The notes beneath the pieces are model-generated. The model was not told where the DNA came from and searched no databases. It saw only the letters and a list, made by a program, of their open reading frames with translations. A program made the position numbers and the translations under genes. A stretch of 64,000 nucleotides of DNA from Cymodocea nodosa (lineage: Eukaryota; Streptophyta; Magnoliopsida; Alismatales; Cymodoceaceae). Below, piece after piece: positions 1-13,600 of this stretch. Location: contig CM072341.1 in the NCBI GenBank assembly GCA_036874045.1, positions 17,806,501 to 17,870,500 on the forward strand, written 5' to 3'. How positions within the stretch are numbered: position 1 is the stretch's first letter; the number at the start of each line of letters is the position of its first letter.

Positions 1-1287
1 CACTCTTTTTACCTACTTAGAAGATTAGGTTTTCAACAGATCTATGGAGAGTAACTCAAGGGTTAGAGGCAATCTGTAGAAAAGAATGTTAGGAAAGAGA
101 GTTATGTTTCTGATGACTGGTGACAAGGCCCCAAGGCTTGATGGCTTCTTGATCTTGGTGTTTCAAAGAAGGTTGGATGTGTTCAAGGAGGAAATTGTGT
201 AGATTGTTCATGACTTTCATAGGAATAGTGGGGATATTGGGGCAGTTAATTTTTACTTTTAATTGCCTTATCCTAAAAAGGATGAGAGCCTGGACATCAA
301 AAATTAGAGATCCATTATTCTGATGGAGTTTATAAAATTATCGTTAAATACATGGCTAAAAGATTAAACTAAGCCACTGACGGTGATGCTTTTTAGGATT
401 ATCAAGCTACCTTTGTTATGGGTTGACAGATGTTGGATGGGTTCATGGCAGTACAAGAATGTACTTCTAGACTCTCACAAATCTAGCAGGTGGTAGGGCT
501 GATCAGAATTTTCCTTTGCCATAGGATTTTTTTTGAATAGGTCATTGGGATGCTAGTGGTGCTGAATTTACTGATTTTACTTGCTTTCTCTCTCTGTTAT
601 GTTCTACAGGTCCTAAGCTTTTAAGCCCTTTCTAGGATTCATTTAGTTGAAGCTAGGGTAGGAGGATGAGGTTTCCTTGACATCTCTATACAACATCATC
701 CTACAGAGGCATTCATAGATGTATTCTCTCTTTCATGGTTGTACCACTTATGGTGCTGTTTTTTTGATGGCTTATGATGAATGAAGTGGTCCTAATGGAA
801 TGCGACCCTTCAAAAGAGGGGCTGGCAGTTGGCTTGCACTTGTACCTTCGGTAGATCAGAGGTAGAATTGGTACAAATCTTCTATTTTGTTGTTTGGAGC
901 TGGTTGAGGATGGTAGGTTTCCTTGATGACAACTATGGACTATCGATTCTTTCTTGGAGACTTGGCAAAGGAGTCCACCCTATAGGGAAAGATAGAGCTC
1001 TACTTTCTTTGGAAGCATGGTGATTTAGACGGTTGAAGTGGAATAAATGGATTTTTCATGGATCAATGCATTCTTTACAAAGTTGGCTATGGTTGGTGTC
1101 ATATATTCAACTTGTAGGGAGGCTTATAGTGCAGAGTTGAATAAGGGTATCAGTGGATGGTTGCACATACATATGATGTTCTGTGAGGATATTGTTGTAT
1201 CTTGAATGTTGGGTTCATCTTTTTTGGTTTGGCTTGCTCATTTTTTAGGCTTAGGTTTTAGGACCGATTTTGTTTTACTTTCCTAGA
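1..1287 (+). mobile_element. Decayed LINE reverse-transcriptase fragment
   Basis: Conceptual translation with several stops shows the plant LINE reverse transcriptase pattern. VYKIIVKYMAKRLN is read from 328, then DYQATFVMG, and QMLDGFMAVQECTSRLSQI from 427. These match the block in plant LINEs where 'YKIIAKVLANRL' is followed by 'QxAFVxGRQILDGVLIANE' (known of the family). Stops in the frame show that it is dead. From about 500 to 1287 only scattered short frames remain and I cannot place them. The upstream end lies outside the window. No host exon was recognised in this stretch. Confidence 0.72.
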
Positions 1288-1782
1288 CACTATCTGTAAT
1301 TTCTCATCTATCGGATAATTTTCTTTTCTATTTTAGTATAATGCTTTGATTGATTACTAACAACAACCTATACCATAGTCTTATCATGCGAGGTTGACCA
1401 CATGAATCTTTTTCTTAGATATTGTAAGAACACAAAAAATGGGTGAAATTAGATTGATTCATTAATAAAATACAATGCCTCTATATATAGAGGTTGCAAG
1501 GAGATGATCATCTTTAATCCTATGAATAACACTATCTGTAATTTCTCATCTATTGGATAATTTTCTTTTCTATTTTAGTATAATGCTTTGATTGATTACT
1601 AACAACAAATAACAACAACCTATACCATAGTCTTATCATGCGAGGTTGACCACATGAATCCTTTTCTTAGATATTGTAAGAACACAAAAAATGGGTGAAA
1701 TTAGATTGATTGATTAATAAAATACAATGCCTCTATATATAGAGGTTTCAAGGAGATGATCATCTTTAATCCTATGAATAAC
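1288..1782. repeat. Tandem duplication, 242-bp and 252-bp units
   Basis: The block starting CACTATCTGTAATTTCTC at 1288 starts again at 1530. The two copies differ by only a handful of substitutions plus one 10-bp gain in the second copy, where an AACAACAA tract is longer. Each unit contains the reverse complement of a plant LINE 3' end (CAACAACAAC tract followed by GGTTGACCACATGAATC). The near identity contrasts with the heavy decay around it, so the duplication is recent compared with the LINE insertions (inference). Confidence 0.9.
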
Positions 1783-3700
1783 ATTCTTTATGATTTCTCT
1801 ATTGCTATTTATTATTAGATCTCAAGTATTTAAGATTTTTACTTTTGTTAATCTCATGACCATCTAATTGTATATCTTCATTATTATTTCTATTTTTGTT
1901 GAGCCTATATCTTATATATTTCGTTTTTATCCTACTCATTCTAAATTGATTGTGCTTTAAAATATCTCTATAATTCTAATTTAAAATTAATTCCTATCTT
2001 TCATCAACTAGAATTATTTCATTGACAAATAGCATATACCAAGATATTTCTTCTTGAATAGCATATACTTCTCTAAAGTTTTTCATATAGATATAAATAT
2101 AATTTTTGTAATATTCTTTCTTTTTTTTGTTATCTTTTGTACATCTTTATTTCACCATAAGCTTTCTTTGCCTAATGGAGTTGTCCCATAAGACTCCAAA
2201 ATTTCTTAGCAATCTTTTCAACACAAGTAGTCATTTTATTTCAAAGTTTATTTACATTTTCATCCAATTTTCATATTCCTTGTTTTAAGAAGTTATCTCT
2301 AAATATCATTTTCTTTTCCCTTTAGATTCCACAACTTAATTTTTGGATTTTTATGCACTTTAGTCTTTCTCTTCCTAATCTAGATATTATCTAATACTAA
2401 CATCTTATGTTATTTAGTTTTTTCCTAAAATATCCTTATAATCTTTGCATATTCTTTGATCTATTGTTTTAGTAAGTTAAAAATCTATTTGATTAGCATT
2501 TGACCCACTTTTGAATGTAATTAAGTGTTCCTCTTTTTTTCTAAAGTGTTTGCTACCAATAGGTTGTAAATTATCCAATATTCTAAAATTGAATTTTTTA
2601 ATAAAATTTATATTACCAAATCAATTGACCCCATGTAGTGGAATTATAACTTGGATTGTTGTTGTTGTAATTCTATTATTAAAAACAAATCCCCTATGAT
2701 TTCTTTTAGATCCTCTATTTTACTCTTCTACATGACTATTTGGATCCCCTCTAATAAAGAGTTCTTCACTAGTAGGTAAGCCATGACATAAACCACCCAA
2801 TTCATCCCAAAATTTCTGCTTTGTAGCTTCTCCTGAACTTACTTTTGGAACATATGTATTAATTATATTAACTATCTTATTTCCTATCATAAACTTAATC
2901 CTTTGATTGATTACTGCTAAAAAAGATATAGCTTTATTATTACTGTGATTGCACAAATTTTATACATTAGAAGTTTCTATAATTGCTTCATTAAAAAGTT
3001 AACAAAGTATCTAAATTTTCTAACCTTAGTTTCATTTTTTGCTGTCTCTTTTATATTCATCCTTTATATACTCTACTTAATTGTCTAGTTCGTTTTCTTA
3101 CCATAGCATGTTTATAAATATCTTTTTCCTTTTTTTGGTGTTCCATCTGTTATATAGTTCATTGTAGGCTTGATACATTTATTCCAATTCAAACATAATC
3201 AAATATAATTAAATATCTTCCTAAAACATGTATTTCTATTAAGATAAAATCTAAAATTGACTTTCCTTCTAGTTTATTTTTAACAGAGTACAACTCTATT
3301 TCTCTCATGGCCCCCCGTTTTGTTTCTCAGCATGTTCATTTAGATTCCTTCACTAAAGTGTTTTTCTTTAAACAGTAAACCTTAGATGAAATTATCTATA
3401 TCTTTCCAAAATCTTTGGTTTAACATTTTCTAAACTTGTGGTGTATAGGCACTAATGATTTTAACTATTTACTTTCCTATTAAAAGCTTAATCATTATAA
3501 CTTTGTCTTCTTTTTTGCCTCAACTATTTCATTTTAACTTTTTTTCAACCTCTATTTCAACCCCATTCTTTATCTTTTCCTATGTGCCATTATTTATAAC
3601 TGGTATTTTCAATTAACCTAGGTTTCTTTCACCTATTTAGCCTCTTGTAACTATCTTATATATCTGCCTTTTGTGTGCTACTTTTGGCATTCTTTGAAGG
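1783..3700 (-). mobile_element. Antisense LINE relics with two endonuclease-domain copies
   Basis: On the minus strand, 2956-2720 encodes a stretch including VNIINTYVPKVSSGEATKQ, FWDELGG and LFIRGDPNSHV. This is the C-terminal half of the LINE endonuclease/exonuclease/phosphatase domain (family pattern 'VINVISAYAPQVG...FWEDLD...LFIGGDLNGHV'). A second, more decayed copy of the same block lies at about 3500-3400 (VIMIKLLIGK, then VKIISAYTPQV, then FWKDI). The reverse-transcriptase side, antisense, fills 1783-2700. The two endonuclease copies in one orientation imply two overlapping or tandem insertions. Multiple stops mean no active element. Confidence 0.75.
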
Positions 3701-4638
3701 GTTAGTGGTTAATGTTTTCTTTTTGTTAAAATGGAAATAGGTTGAATCTTATTATAGAATATGTTTCCCCTGATTACAATGGGAGATCAAAGAGAACATT
3801 CCCTAAGTAGAGGTGTTAATGAGTCATGTTGCGCCAGCCAGATGCAATTCATTTGTCATGACTTTAGTATGTTGAATTTTATATTGGTATGTCGAACTTA
3901 TAAACTTAAGACATTATAATAAAATTGATATTTTGTTTTCATCATGATAGAAAAGTTTTGTTTGATTTTTGATATATTGTCAATGCAAATGGTAACTGGT
4001 TTTTTTAAAAAACAAATTGTATCGTTCCGGCCCACATGCTCAAATCAGGTCATGTCAGCACGATCCCATTCCACTAGGCAACTTCCTAGCATGACCTGAA
4101 ATGCCATGTTGCATCGGTTAGTGGTATGGTTTGGCCATACTGTACCATGTTGGCATGATTGGGTGGGCCCAATTGACAACTTTATGAGTAAAAATAAAAG
4201 AACAAAATTAAAATGATTGGGTTTCACCCTTAGTCTATCTTACTATTGGTTGAATCTTTTATAAAATAATTTCCCTTTTTTACAATGGGAAATGAAGGAG
4301 ATAAGCCCCTGAAGCTCTTTGTTTAGAATTCCAGCATAGTCTTGAATATTCCTTGTTGTATTTGATTCGTTTCTTATATGCTGTAAGATCAGCATAAAAT
4401 TAAAATTATTGGGAAAAAGCGCTCGCCCCACTTGAAAAAAAGAAAACTCCTTCAAAGTTCAAAGTCTTGTATAGATCCCACTATTGTGCCATTATATGAG
4501 AGTTATTTTATCCAGGAAACTCTTGTACTTTTTCTTAATCTTAATGCACCGAAACCTTCCAAATTTTGTATAATTATCTGTGATCTACCATCCTTTGTTT
4601 CCAGTATTTATATTTTCAGTCTATACTATCTGCTGCAG
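3701..4638. repeat. Direct repeat about 508 bp apart in kinase intron or upstream region
   Basis: The block TTGAATCTTATTATAGAATA at about 3742, followed by TTTCCC, TTACAATGGGA and a purine-rich tract, recurs in diverged form at about 4250. Between the copies is a G/C-richer segment (about 4020-4160) with repeated CATG and GGCATGA words (CAGGTCATGTCAGCACG, CATGTTGGCATGATTGGG) that looks like a short inserted repeat. I see no coding signal. The stretch ends at the acceptor of the first recognised kinase exon. Confidence 0.5.
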
Positions 4639-7600
4639 ATCTGGCATAAATGGTACTGATAGGTTGGAAGCTAGATTGAAAGCAAAAGATGAGATAATTG
4701 AAATAAATTCTTCAAACCCCAGCTTTCAAGGGAAGCTTGATGCATCTGAATCAGCAAGGTTGAAAAATGATTCAAATGCAGTATCAAGAAAGAATCTAGA
4801 AGCAAACCAATTGAAAGTTGACTTGGGGAGAAAATCTCAATCTCATAGTGGTAGAGTAACACCTGGAAGCGTACTTACCAATTCAACATCAGATAAAGGA
4901 CGAATCTCTGACAGGTTAATTTTATAGATCAACAAAAACATCCTTATGATAATATTGCTACGTAGGAGATGACATTACTTTTTTAATTTTGGATTTCAAT
5001 CTGATTTCCTCTCATAAAATGACAATAACAGAATCTGAGCCATAATTTTATTACATGAGGTCAGTTGCATGAATTCTTTTCATCCAATTGTTTTCATCTA
5101 TTGTAAAGTCTTCTGAAAAATTACTTAAATTTAAATGTTTTCTTATAATTCCTAATTAAGTAGTTTTAGGCTTACCTTTACTTTTTTTAATTTTTATGCT
5201 AATTAATTTTCCTCTCCTAACTAGTATACTCCTCTACTTAATTTAGTTTCTTATATATTAATTAATTCTTCTCTTTTAAATGGTGCATATTTTTTCCTCT
5301 TAAGGATATGATCAAGCCACTTATGCTAATTTTCTCTTATTTTATTTTCAAAAGTTGCAATTCTTACTTTATTTTTAATAAAATTGTTTTTAAGTTTATC
5401 CTTTATAATTTTACTAATTTATTTACACATGCACATTTCAGCAACACTAATTTTTTTGCATATAGTCATAATAGTCTACAACTTAATATTCTGTGCCATA
5501 AAATATAGTTAGATAAATAACAATTTTATAAAATTTTTCTTTTAATTTTAAAAGTATCTTCCTATCACATAATATTTCAAAAGCATTCCTCTACTTTATC
5601 TATCCTACTTTAATCTTATGAATAGCATCCTCTATAATTTCCTCATTACTATTTATTATAAATTCTAAGTATTTAAAAATTTTACTTTTATGAATCTTAT
5701 AACTATTAAAGTTCATATTTTATTATTGTTCTTATTTTCATTGAACCTATATTCTATTTATTCAAATTTTGACGTATTTAATCTAACTCCTTTGGATTCT
5801 AAAGTATCTCTTTATAATTCCAAGACACTTCATCTCATCTTATCTATTTAGAATTAACACAAATTACTTGGTGATGTTTTTAAGAATAGTATAAAAATGA
5901 AAGCTGAACCAAAGCTTTTGTACAGGAATCAATGTTAGAGGTGTGCTGTTTGTGCCCTCATTCATCCACTAACCTAGCCTATGCAAACGGTATCTGTATT
6001 TAAAACAATACTCAATTCTCTCTCTTATTAGGTTTGATTGCGAAAGTCAAGTAGCAGCTGAGAGACATAAACGCAACATAAGGAAAACCCCTAACTTCAG
6101 TGGCCCACTAATGTTGCCAAACCGTGCCTCTGCAAACAGCCTATCTGCTCCAACAGATACTGTTAGATCTTCAGGTGGTAACATGATTCTTAAGTTTAAA
6201 TCACTTGCAAACAGTTTTCAGATTTTGTATTTTCATTCTAATAAAGCAAAGTATTTCTTAGAAGAAGGTGAAAACACTGAGGATTTTTTTACCTCCATGA
6301 CCTATAGGATATAGAGATGGTTTGGAGGAGAGAGCTAGCGTGCAAATTAGAGGTCGGTTTTCAGTCACTTCAGAAAATGTAGATCTTGTTAAGGTAATTT
6401 CAAATTACATGAGATAAGATCTTTTAAGTCCCTTTTTTGAAGTACATTAATGAAACAAAATCATCTCTGCAGGATATTCCTATATGCACAGTTCCAAAAA
6501 GATTTTCACAGGTTTATTTTCTTTTCTTTGAATCAATCTCATAAATGGAACTCTCATTGCTACTAAGTTCTTGCCTTGGTAATTTCAGGGATCTCCTCTA
6601 AAAATATCAGCCAGTGTAGGTGATCTTCTTGATACTAAACAAATGGTGCGTTGGCATTTCTGCTTGAGATCTCATGTGGTTTTGTTTAGAAAATGCTTGA
6701 AAAATATGAATATTATTTTGTTCCAGGCTCTGTAATAAAGTTGTTCTTACAACAGTCTAAATAGTCTTTTAGCAATGCTAGGTCCTCTTACGTGTAGGTC
6801 TTGAAACTAACAAGGAATAGACCAAAACAATTCAGATTATGGGTGATGACACTAATGAAAGGATTCTATTGGGCATAGAAGGATATTGTTTAGGCAAGAT
6901 GAAAATTCTCAAACAGAAGGCATCGGTGTGATCAACCCATTCGCAATGGGAACACTTGGTATATGGATAAACTTAGCTAAACATTTTAAGAAAGAAAAGT
7001 TGCCGGTGTTGATTCACGACAGAATCAATCAACTTTTTTTTTTAGCTTTTAGATGCCAAGGATGTGCTACCTCATGAAGAGGCTATGGTAGCTTATGAGG
7101 ATTCAAAAACTGGAACGAGAGAAGCAAGTTCAGCCTCCAGATTAGCAATTTATGAGATAAAGATGGAATTGGTATGTGCAGTGAATATATTTGTAGGAGA
7201 AGAAATTGAAGGCATAGGAACCTAAAACAAACATGAAAAATTGGAGTATGTCCCATGGGAGAGCTTTCGGCAAATTTGGACAGGCCTGGTTAAGGGAAGT
7301 TGGGTGCTGCTAAACAGAAGGCTTAATATTTTCTTGTTCCACCTGGTAGAGCATCTGGCTGAAGAGAAATGACATGGATTTCAATGGAAATCTTGGTACA
7401 GGCATTGGGATTTTTTCATTTGCTGGAGGCTTCTTTGTGACATTTCTTCTATCATCTAGTATCTATCTTTAGCTTTTATTTTTCTTTTCCCTTTTTTTGG
7501 TGTCTATTGTATCGTTGATACTTATTTCTAATAAAAATCATCCCATTTCTTCTCAAAAAAATGTAATTGGTGCACGGAGACAAGGTAATTGCATGTAGCT

Positions 7601-10600
7601 ATAGTAATATAGAGAGGATGAACCCATAGTCGTGAATTCCACCAGCTTCCCAACTCTCTTCCTGCAACCGTCATGATGGCTTTCATGTGAAACAATGTTT
7701 TCTGAGGTTTTGGCAGTAAGTAGAGTTAGCATGATCCATTAGATGTATCATAGTGGAGACTGGAGTACCCTACAAGGCCAAAAAGGATTATTCTTCCACA
7801 AAGCTGCTGACAAACTGTCTCATATGTGGCCCTTAATCTCTGAAGATGGCCTCAAAATGATTCTTTAAGATGGAATGTCAAAAGAGGATGGCTAAAACAT
7901 GTGATACTGTAAAAGCTCAGGATGCTATGTCTGACTCCTCTGACTTGTGGCTTTTGGAGCATTATCCAGTGCTGGTGGACAGAGACAACAGAGTAGATGA
8001 TATGTATTTTTAAGTCTTGGTGATCAGAGCAGAGCTCCTGTTCTCCAAGTGATCCCAAGCAGCCTATACACTGTCATGTTTAATAAGAAAAAAACATGTA
8101 TCGGAAGATTGTTCATGACTCAATTGTGAATGATGGCATTGTCAACCTCCTAATTAGTATGACTGTGAGATGACATAGAAGTTTGTGGATTGGAATCTTC
8201 GTGCTCTTCTTCCATATGGTTGTATCCAACTATAACTTAGACCACACAGACAGTTATACGTGAGAACATAACTGGTGTCATGTCTTGGGAGGAAGATGCC
8301 ATCAAATTAGTGGTTCATATATCACATAAAATGGTGCATCAAATGTATAAAGTAACATCTCAGGGACGTGTACAAAATCTGACCATGGAGAAAGTGAGAT
8401 GCCCAATGCATGGATCTTGGAAAAAGCTACCCTAATCCATGTCTACAGAACCATCAGGAGAGAGAAAGAAGAATGGTAGTCCCTAAAAATGTCAAAAGCA
8501 GGTGAAGAGACCAAAACCTGGCTAGTTGTTTGTCCAGAGCTCTGGAAGACACAATCAGCACTTTAGAAATACTCGTCTAGCATACAAAGGCAAGATGTGC
8601 AACTAATGATAGGTGGCAGCTAGGGTGACAGTTTCTGCTGTTACCTGTTGGTAATAACTTCTGGGGTTGTTACCAACAATGATTGTTGGAGGTGTAGGAA
8701 AGAGACAAACTTGTTTTCTTGATACCATGTGGAAGAGAAAAGATAGCATTAATTTAAAAATATAAGGTTAGATGCATGTCCATACACACACTAACACTTG
8801 GAGTTCTATAGAGTCTTCTTGCTGAATTTTTTCCTTGACTCTTGTTTGTGGAATAAGTGTTTTATCTGTCCAGTCTTTGCTTCTGATAGCATCACAGTTT
8901 TAAATGTCTCTTTCATGTTCCCTCAGTAAACAAAAATATTTTTTTGGAGACATTATAGTAATGATGGTTGTGGTATTTTGATTTCTTTGAGGAAGCTACA
9001 CTTCCGATCAATTTATTGCTTGATAAATATGCAATATATTAATGATCTATTACTAACCTCTCTTGCTCTATCTCAGCCTATAAGCCAGTCATTTAAGGAC
9101 ATTGGTAAATTGCCAGCTTCCATTCTAGTACCCCATCTTCAGACTTTATTACAACAGATATCATTCCAACATGTATGTCAAGTTGAACTATTATTACCTA
9201 TTGGAAATTCTGATTAATTCTCACTTCCAGGTGCATTTTGAAATTACCATTTGAACAGACTGACTTTCCTTTTGGTCTTCAGGATACAATTATGAGTTTG
9301 CTGAATAGATTGCAACCAACTGAGCATGCTGATGGTGTGTGATATGATGTTTTTTGCTACATTACAAAAAGTAGGTGTTATACCTTGATACAATTCTAAC
9401 AACCGATCATGCTAATGTTCAACTATTACACAGGGACCTCTTCTCTGGCTGCCGAGGATGAACTACCAGTAAGCACCATCATTATTGTGTTTTTCTGTGT
9501 GCTTTACATGCTTTGCCATAACTTGCTTCATTTTATTTGCCTTTTGGAGTGATTGAGATGGTGAAAGCCAATGCTCTCGTTGAAAAAATTAGAGCTAGGG
9601 AGGTTCTTCATGTGGTTTTGCATTGAGCTAGAAAAAATAGATTATGAAGTACCCCGAGTTTCAATATAATTTATGTTAGGAGTGGAGTACACATTTAAAA
9701 ATGGCACAGAAATCATCCACATCTACCACCAAAATTGGATGACAAATGTGCAAGACACTGCATCTTTTGATTGTATTCCTCGTCTTTTTGCATTTTCCAT
9801 GTTATGAACTGGAGATTTCTCTAGGACAGAGGCCTTCCAGTGAGTCCCTCACCGGTAAGCCACCTTGGTGGATGTAATAGTTTTCTAATAACATGCAAGA
9901 AGACAATAAAGGTTCCAATTAGCATAGATCTACATCAAAACTCAACAGTCAGACTTTCATGTTTATGAGCCTCTTACCTGAGCTCCTCCTGTATGCGTGT
10001 GGGGGGAAGATTTTAGATGTCAAATATCCCAATAAGTAATAACGAATAGAATTACAAGAAGATTTATGATACTGATAGGTGCATCTTGGATTTTACGGGA
10101 TAAAGGTTAGGCTTGGGCCTAGGAGTTGTCACTACAATAAAATTACTCCAATTTTGATGATTTTGTGTGGTAGTGCAAGCCACAATTCTTTTTTCACATG
10201 GACTTCCAATATCTTACATTGCTAGAAGCTAATTACATAATGTCGGTATTTTGTGTGGTAGTACAAGCCACAATTCTCCTTGCTACCTGCTATAGATCTT
10301 AAGTGTTTAGAATTTTTATTTTTATGAATCTTATGACCATTTAAATATATACTTTCAACATTATTTTTATTTTTATTGTACCTACGTTCTGTATATTTAG
10401 TTTTTGATTTAATCTAAATCCTTTGACTCTAAAGTATATTTTTACAATTCTAGTTTAAAACTAATTCTTGAATTACTTTCATCAATTAAAACTATGTTAT
10501 CAGCAAATAGCATACATTAGAGTATTTTTTCTTGATTATTCGTAGTTATTTTATCTATAACTAAAACACAAAAAATGCGAATTTAGTTAGGACTTTTGGT

Positions 10601-13600
10601 GTCATCCTATGTTTATTAGACATAACAATCAAGTAGACAAATACTCACTCTTATTTAAGAGATAAAAATAAAAAATTAGTGTAGCCATCCATCTTAACAT
10701 TCACATATTTGTTAAACTAATTTCTTTACATATTCATGTTTAACAACTCAACATTATGTCATAAAATATAATAAGATAAATACATGTCCTACAAAATATT
10801 TCCTTTTAATTTTAGAGATATTATTTTATCTTTTCAAAAAAGATATTATTTTGTTAACACTAAAGATTCATTTATCTACTTCATCCAAGCTACTTTATTT
10901 TTAATCCATCCATATTTGTAAATGAAAGACTATGGGTATCAGTATCTACCAAAAAAGTGGTTTTGGATATCTGCAAACAATCCATATGCTTTTATCCTCT
11001 AATTTTGTATTACCATCATTCACTCACCATATAGTGGGACAGGCACAAATACTTGTTGTTGCTTGTGCTTTGAGTAATTGTATAAAGGGTTTTATTAACA
11101 TGAACATCAGTTAAATCAACATGATCATGCAATTCTAAAAATTGAACTAGTCTTATTCCCAACACCTATGGGTCTGGATCCAGGTCTTAACAAGTCATCA
11201 TCTTAGGTATGGTTTATATTAGTTGAACATGGAGATCTTCAATTGGGTTGGCACTTGGCCACTGTCCATGTGGTGGTCGACAATGAAGTACATACAAACC
11301 ATTTGCATAGATATTATATTCAAACCATGCAAATTCAAATTGAGGACTGAATTTTAGTCAGTCTGTGTTCATTAGAATATATCAATCTTGGAAAGGGTAG
11401 TCTGTGATCCTTTGTCCTTTGGCAGTTGAATTGGATCTTTCTGGCTTTTTTCATCAAGTAAAAATTTGCATATAAAACTTACCTGATATTGGTTACTTTT
11501 GGACTGGGGGTCAAGCTTGATCTGTTAGGTGAGATTCAGGTGATGATTGCTGGATTCAAGTACAGTGAATTTATTTAACCAATTACAATATCTCAATTGA
11601 TTAAGAGTAATGATATTTGTAGCTTCTACTAAGATTTTAATTTTGGTGAATATAAAAAACACCTTTATCATAAAAATACAGTTACTTTATTTGTGATTAG
11701 AGGCCAAGCAAAGACGATGTGTCACATCAAAACTTATAGACATTAAAGTGTGGGTATTATAAGCCTGCAGAAAAAAAGATGAATGGTGAAAATTTTTCAC
11801 CTATTATAAGGGCGATAGAGTATATGTGATTTGTATCACCAATTATATCAATGGTGGTTAGTGAAGTAGTTTATGTTTTAATTAAGGAAAAGGCTGCAAG
11901 CATGGATCATCATTTTCTCATTCTGATAAATGAGAATGTGTTTATTATGTAGTAGTGAGGCTCTAACAATGAAGAATGAGACAGCCTAATGTGTTTGTAT
12001 TATTGTCTTACTAAGAGAGTGTACAATAATATATATAGGGTTTGGATGTGTTACAAATATCCAATTGTCCTACTACACTAATAGCCTTATTAAGATACCT
12101 AATAATAACTCTAACAATAATAACAATAGCCTCCAACGTTCCCTTCAAATTGGGGCATCTATATCAATCATGTCTAGTTTGCCTATATAAATCCTCAAAC
12201 ACCTCTACCCCAAGCTTTTGGTGAAAATATCTATTAGTTGCTTGAAGAATGCATGGTGTAAAAATGACATTGTGTAGCACCATATCTCAAGTGTAATGAC
12301 AATGTACCTCAATATGTTTTATTCTTTTGTGAAAGGTGAGATAGTTGACAATGAATATGACTTTATGGTTGTCACAATAAATCTTCATAGGTGTACTAAT
12401 AGTAAAGTCAAGCTTCATCGAAAAGGATTTGACCTATGCCATCTCAAAACTCACAAGCTATTTAGATTATATAGACCTATATTCCATTTGAGCACTAAAG
12501 CAAGACACCACATTTTACTTCTTGCTTTGCTATGTCATCAAGTTATTATTAGGTATCTTAATGATATTATTATAATAGGGTAGTTGGGTATCTATTACAT
12601 ATCCAAACCCTACATGTATTATTGTATTCCCTTTTGGTGAATTGCAATTTCTCATTTTTTCCTCTTTTATCATGGGTGACAATCTTGTTACGTGGCACAA
12701 TAAGAAACAAAATGTTGCATCTAGGTCTAGTGTTGAAGTTGAGCATTACTTTCTAGCTTAAACTACATTTGAGATAGTATAGTTGAGCATCTAGGGCTTG
12801 GTTTTGTAGTTCAAATTCTTATGACTAGTACCTTTTATCTAAGGATGAACTATGTAAAAATAGATTTTCATTTTGTATATGACATGGTGATGAAGGACAT
12901 AGTATATTAATCCCTATACCCTACACTTAATCTTTAGATTAGCTTGTAGACATCTTTTACTCAAGGTTTGGGTGTTGATATTTGAGAATCTTTGTGCCAA
13001 GTTGGACATAATGAATATATATGTTTTAGCCTCAAGTGGAGTGTTGAAGATGTTGTGTAACAGGCATATATTATATATGTGGGTTTATGGGAAAATGGAT
13101 ATCTATTTATTTTGGGTAGGTAGTTGTCTTGTTTACTTAAGTGTATTTTTTTATAAGCAAACAAGTAATTCTCGAACAAGATTTAAGTCTAGTAAATCTG
13201 TTTGTTAAATTAATTGTAAGTGTACAACGTTAATTGTATAAGTGTGCAAGAACAGATCGAATCTATAGGGAGTGGTTGAAAATTTGATTTTTAAATTACC
13301 ATAGTCAAAGTATAGTGTATATTAATTAATCTTCTTACTTCGTTGAGTTATTGCTTAACTTAATAGATTAAGTTTGTTGGGTTACAAATAAATTAACGAA
13401 CTACCATTTTTAAGTTACAGATAACTTAATGAGTCATTTGGTAACTCTATTAATATTATTACTGATTGTAGAGGAATACGATCATCCATTGGATGATCTT
13501 ATAAAATACAACCAATATCTTTATGCTCTTTAAATGCTATTTTATATTAGATTTAACACTGAACAATTTTAATCTTCAAATACTTCAAATAGTAAACAGA

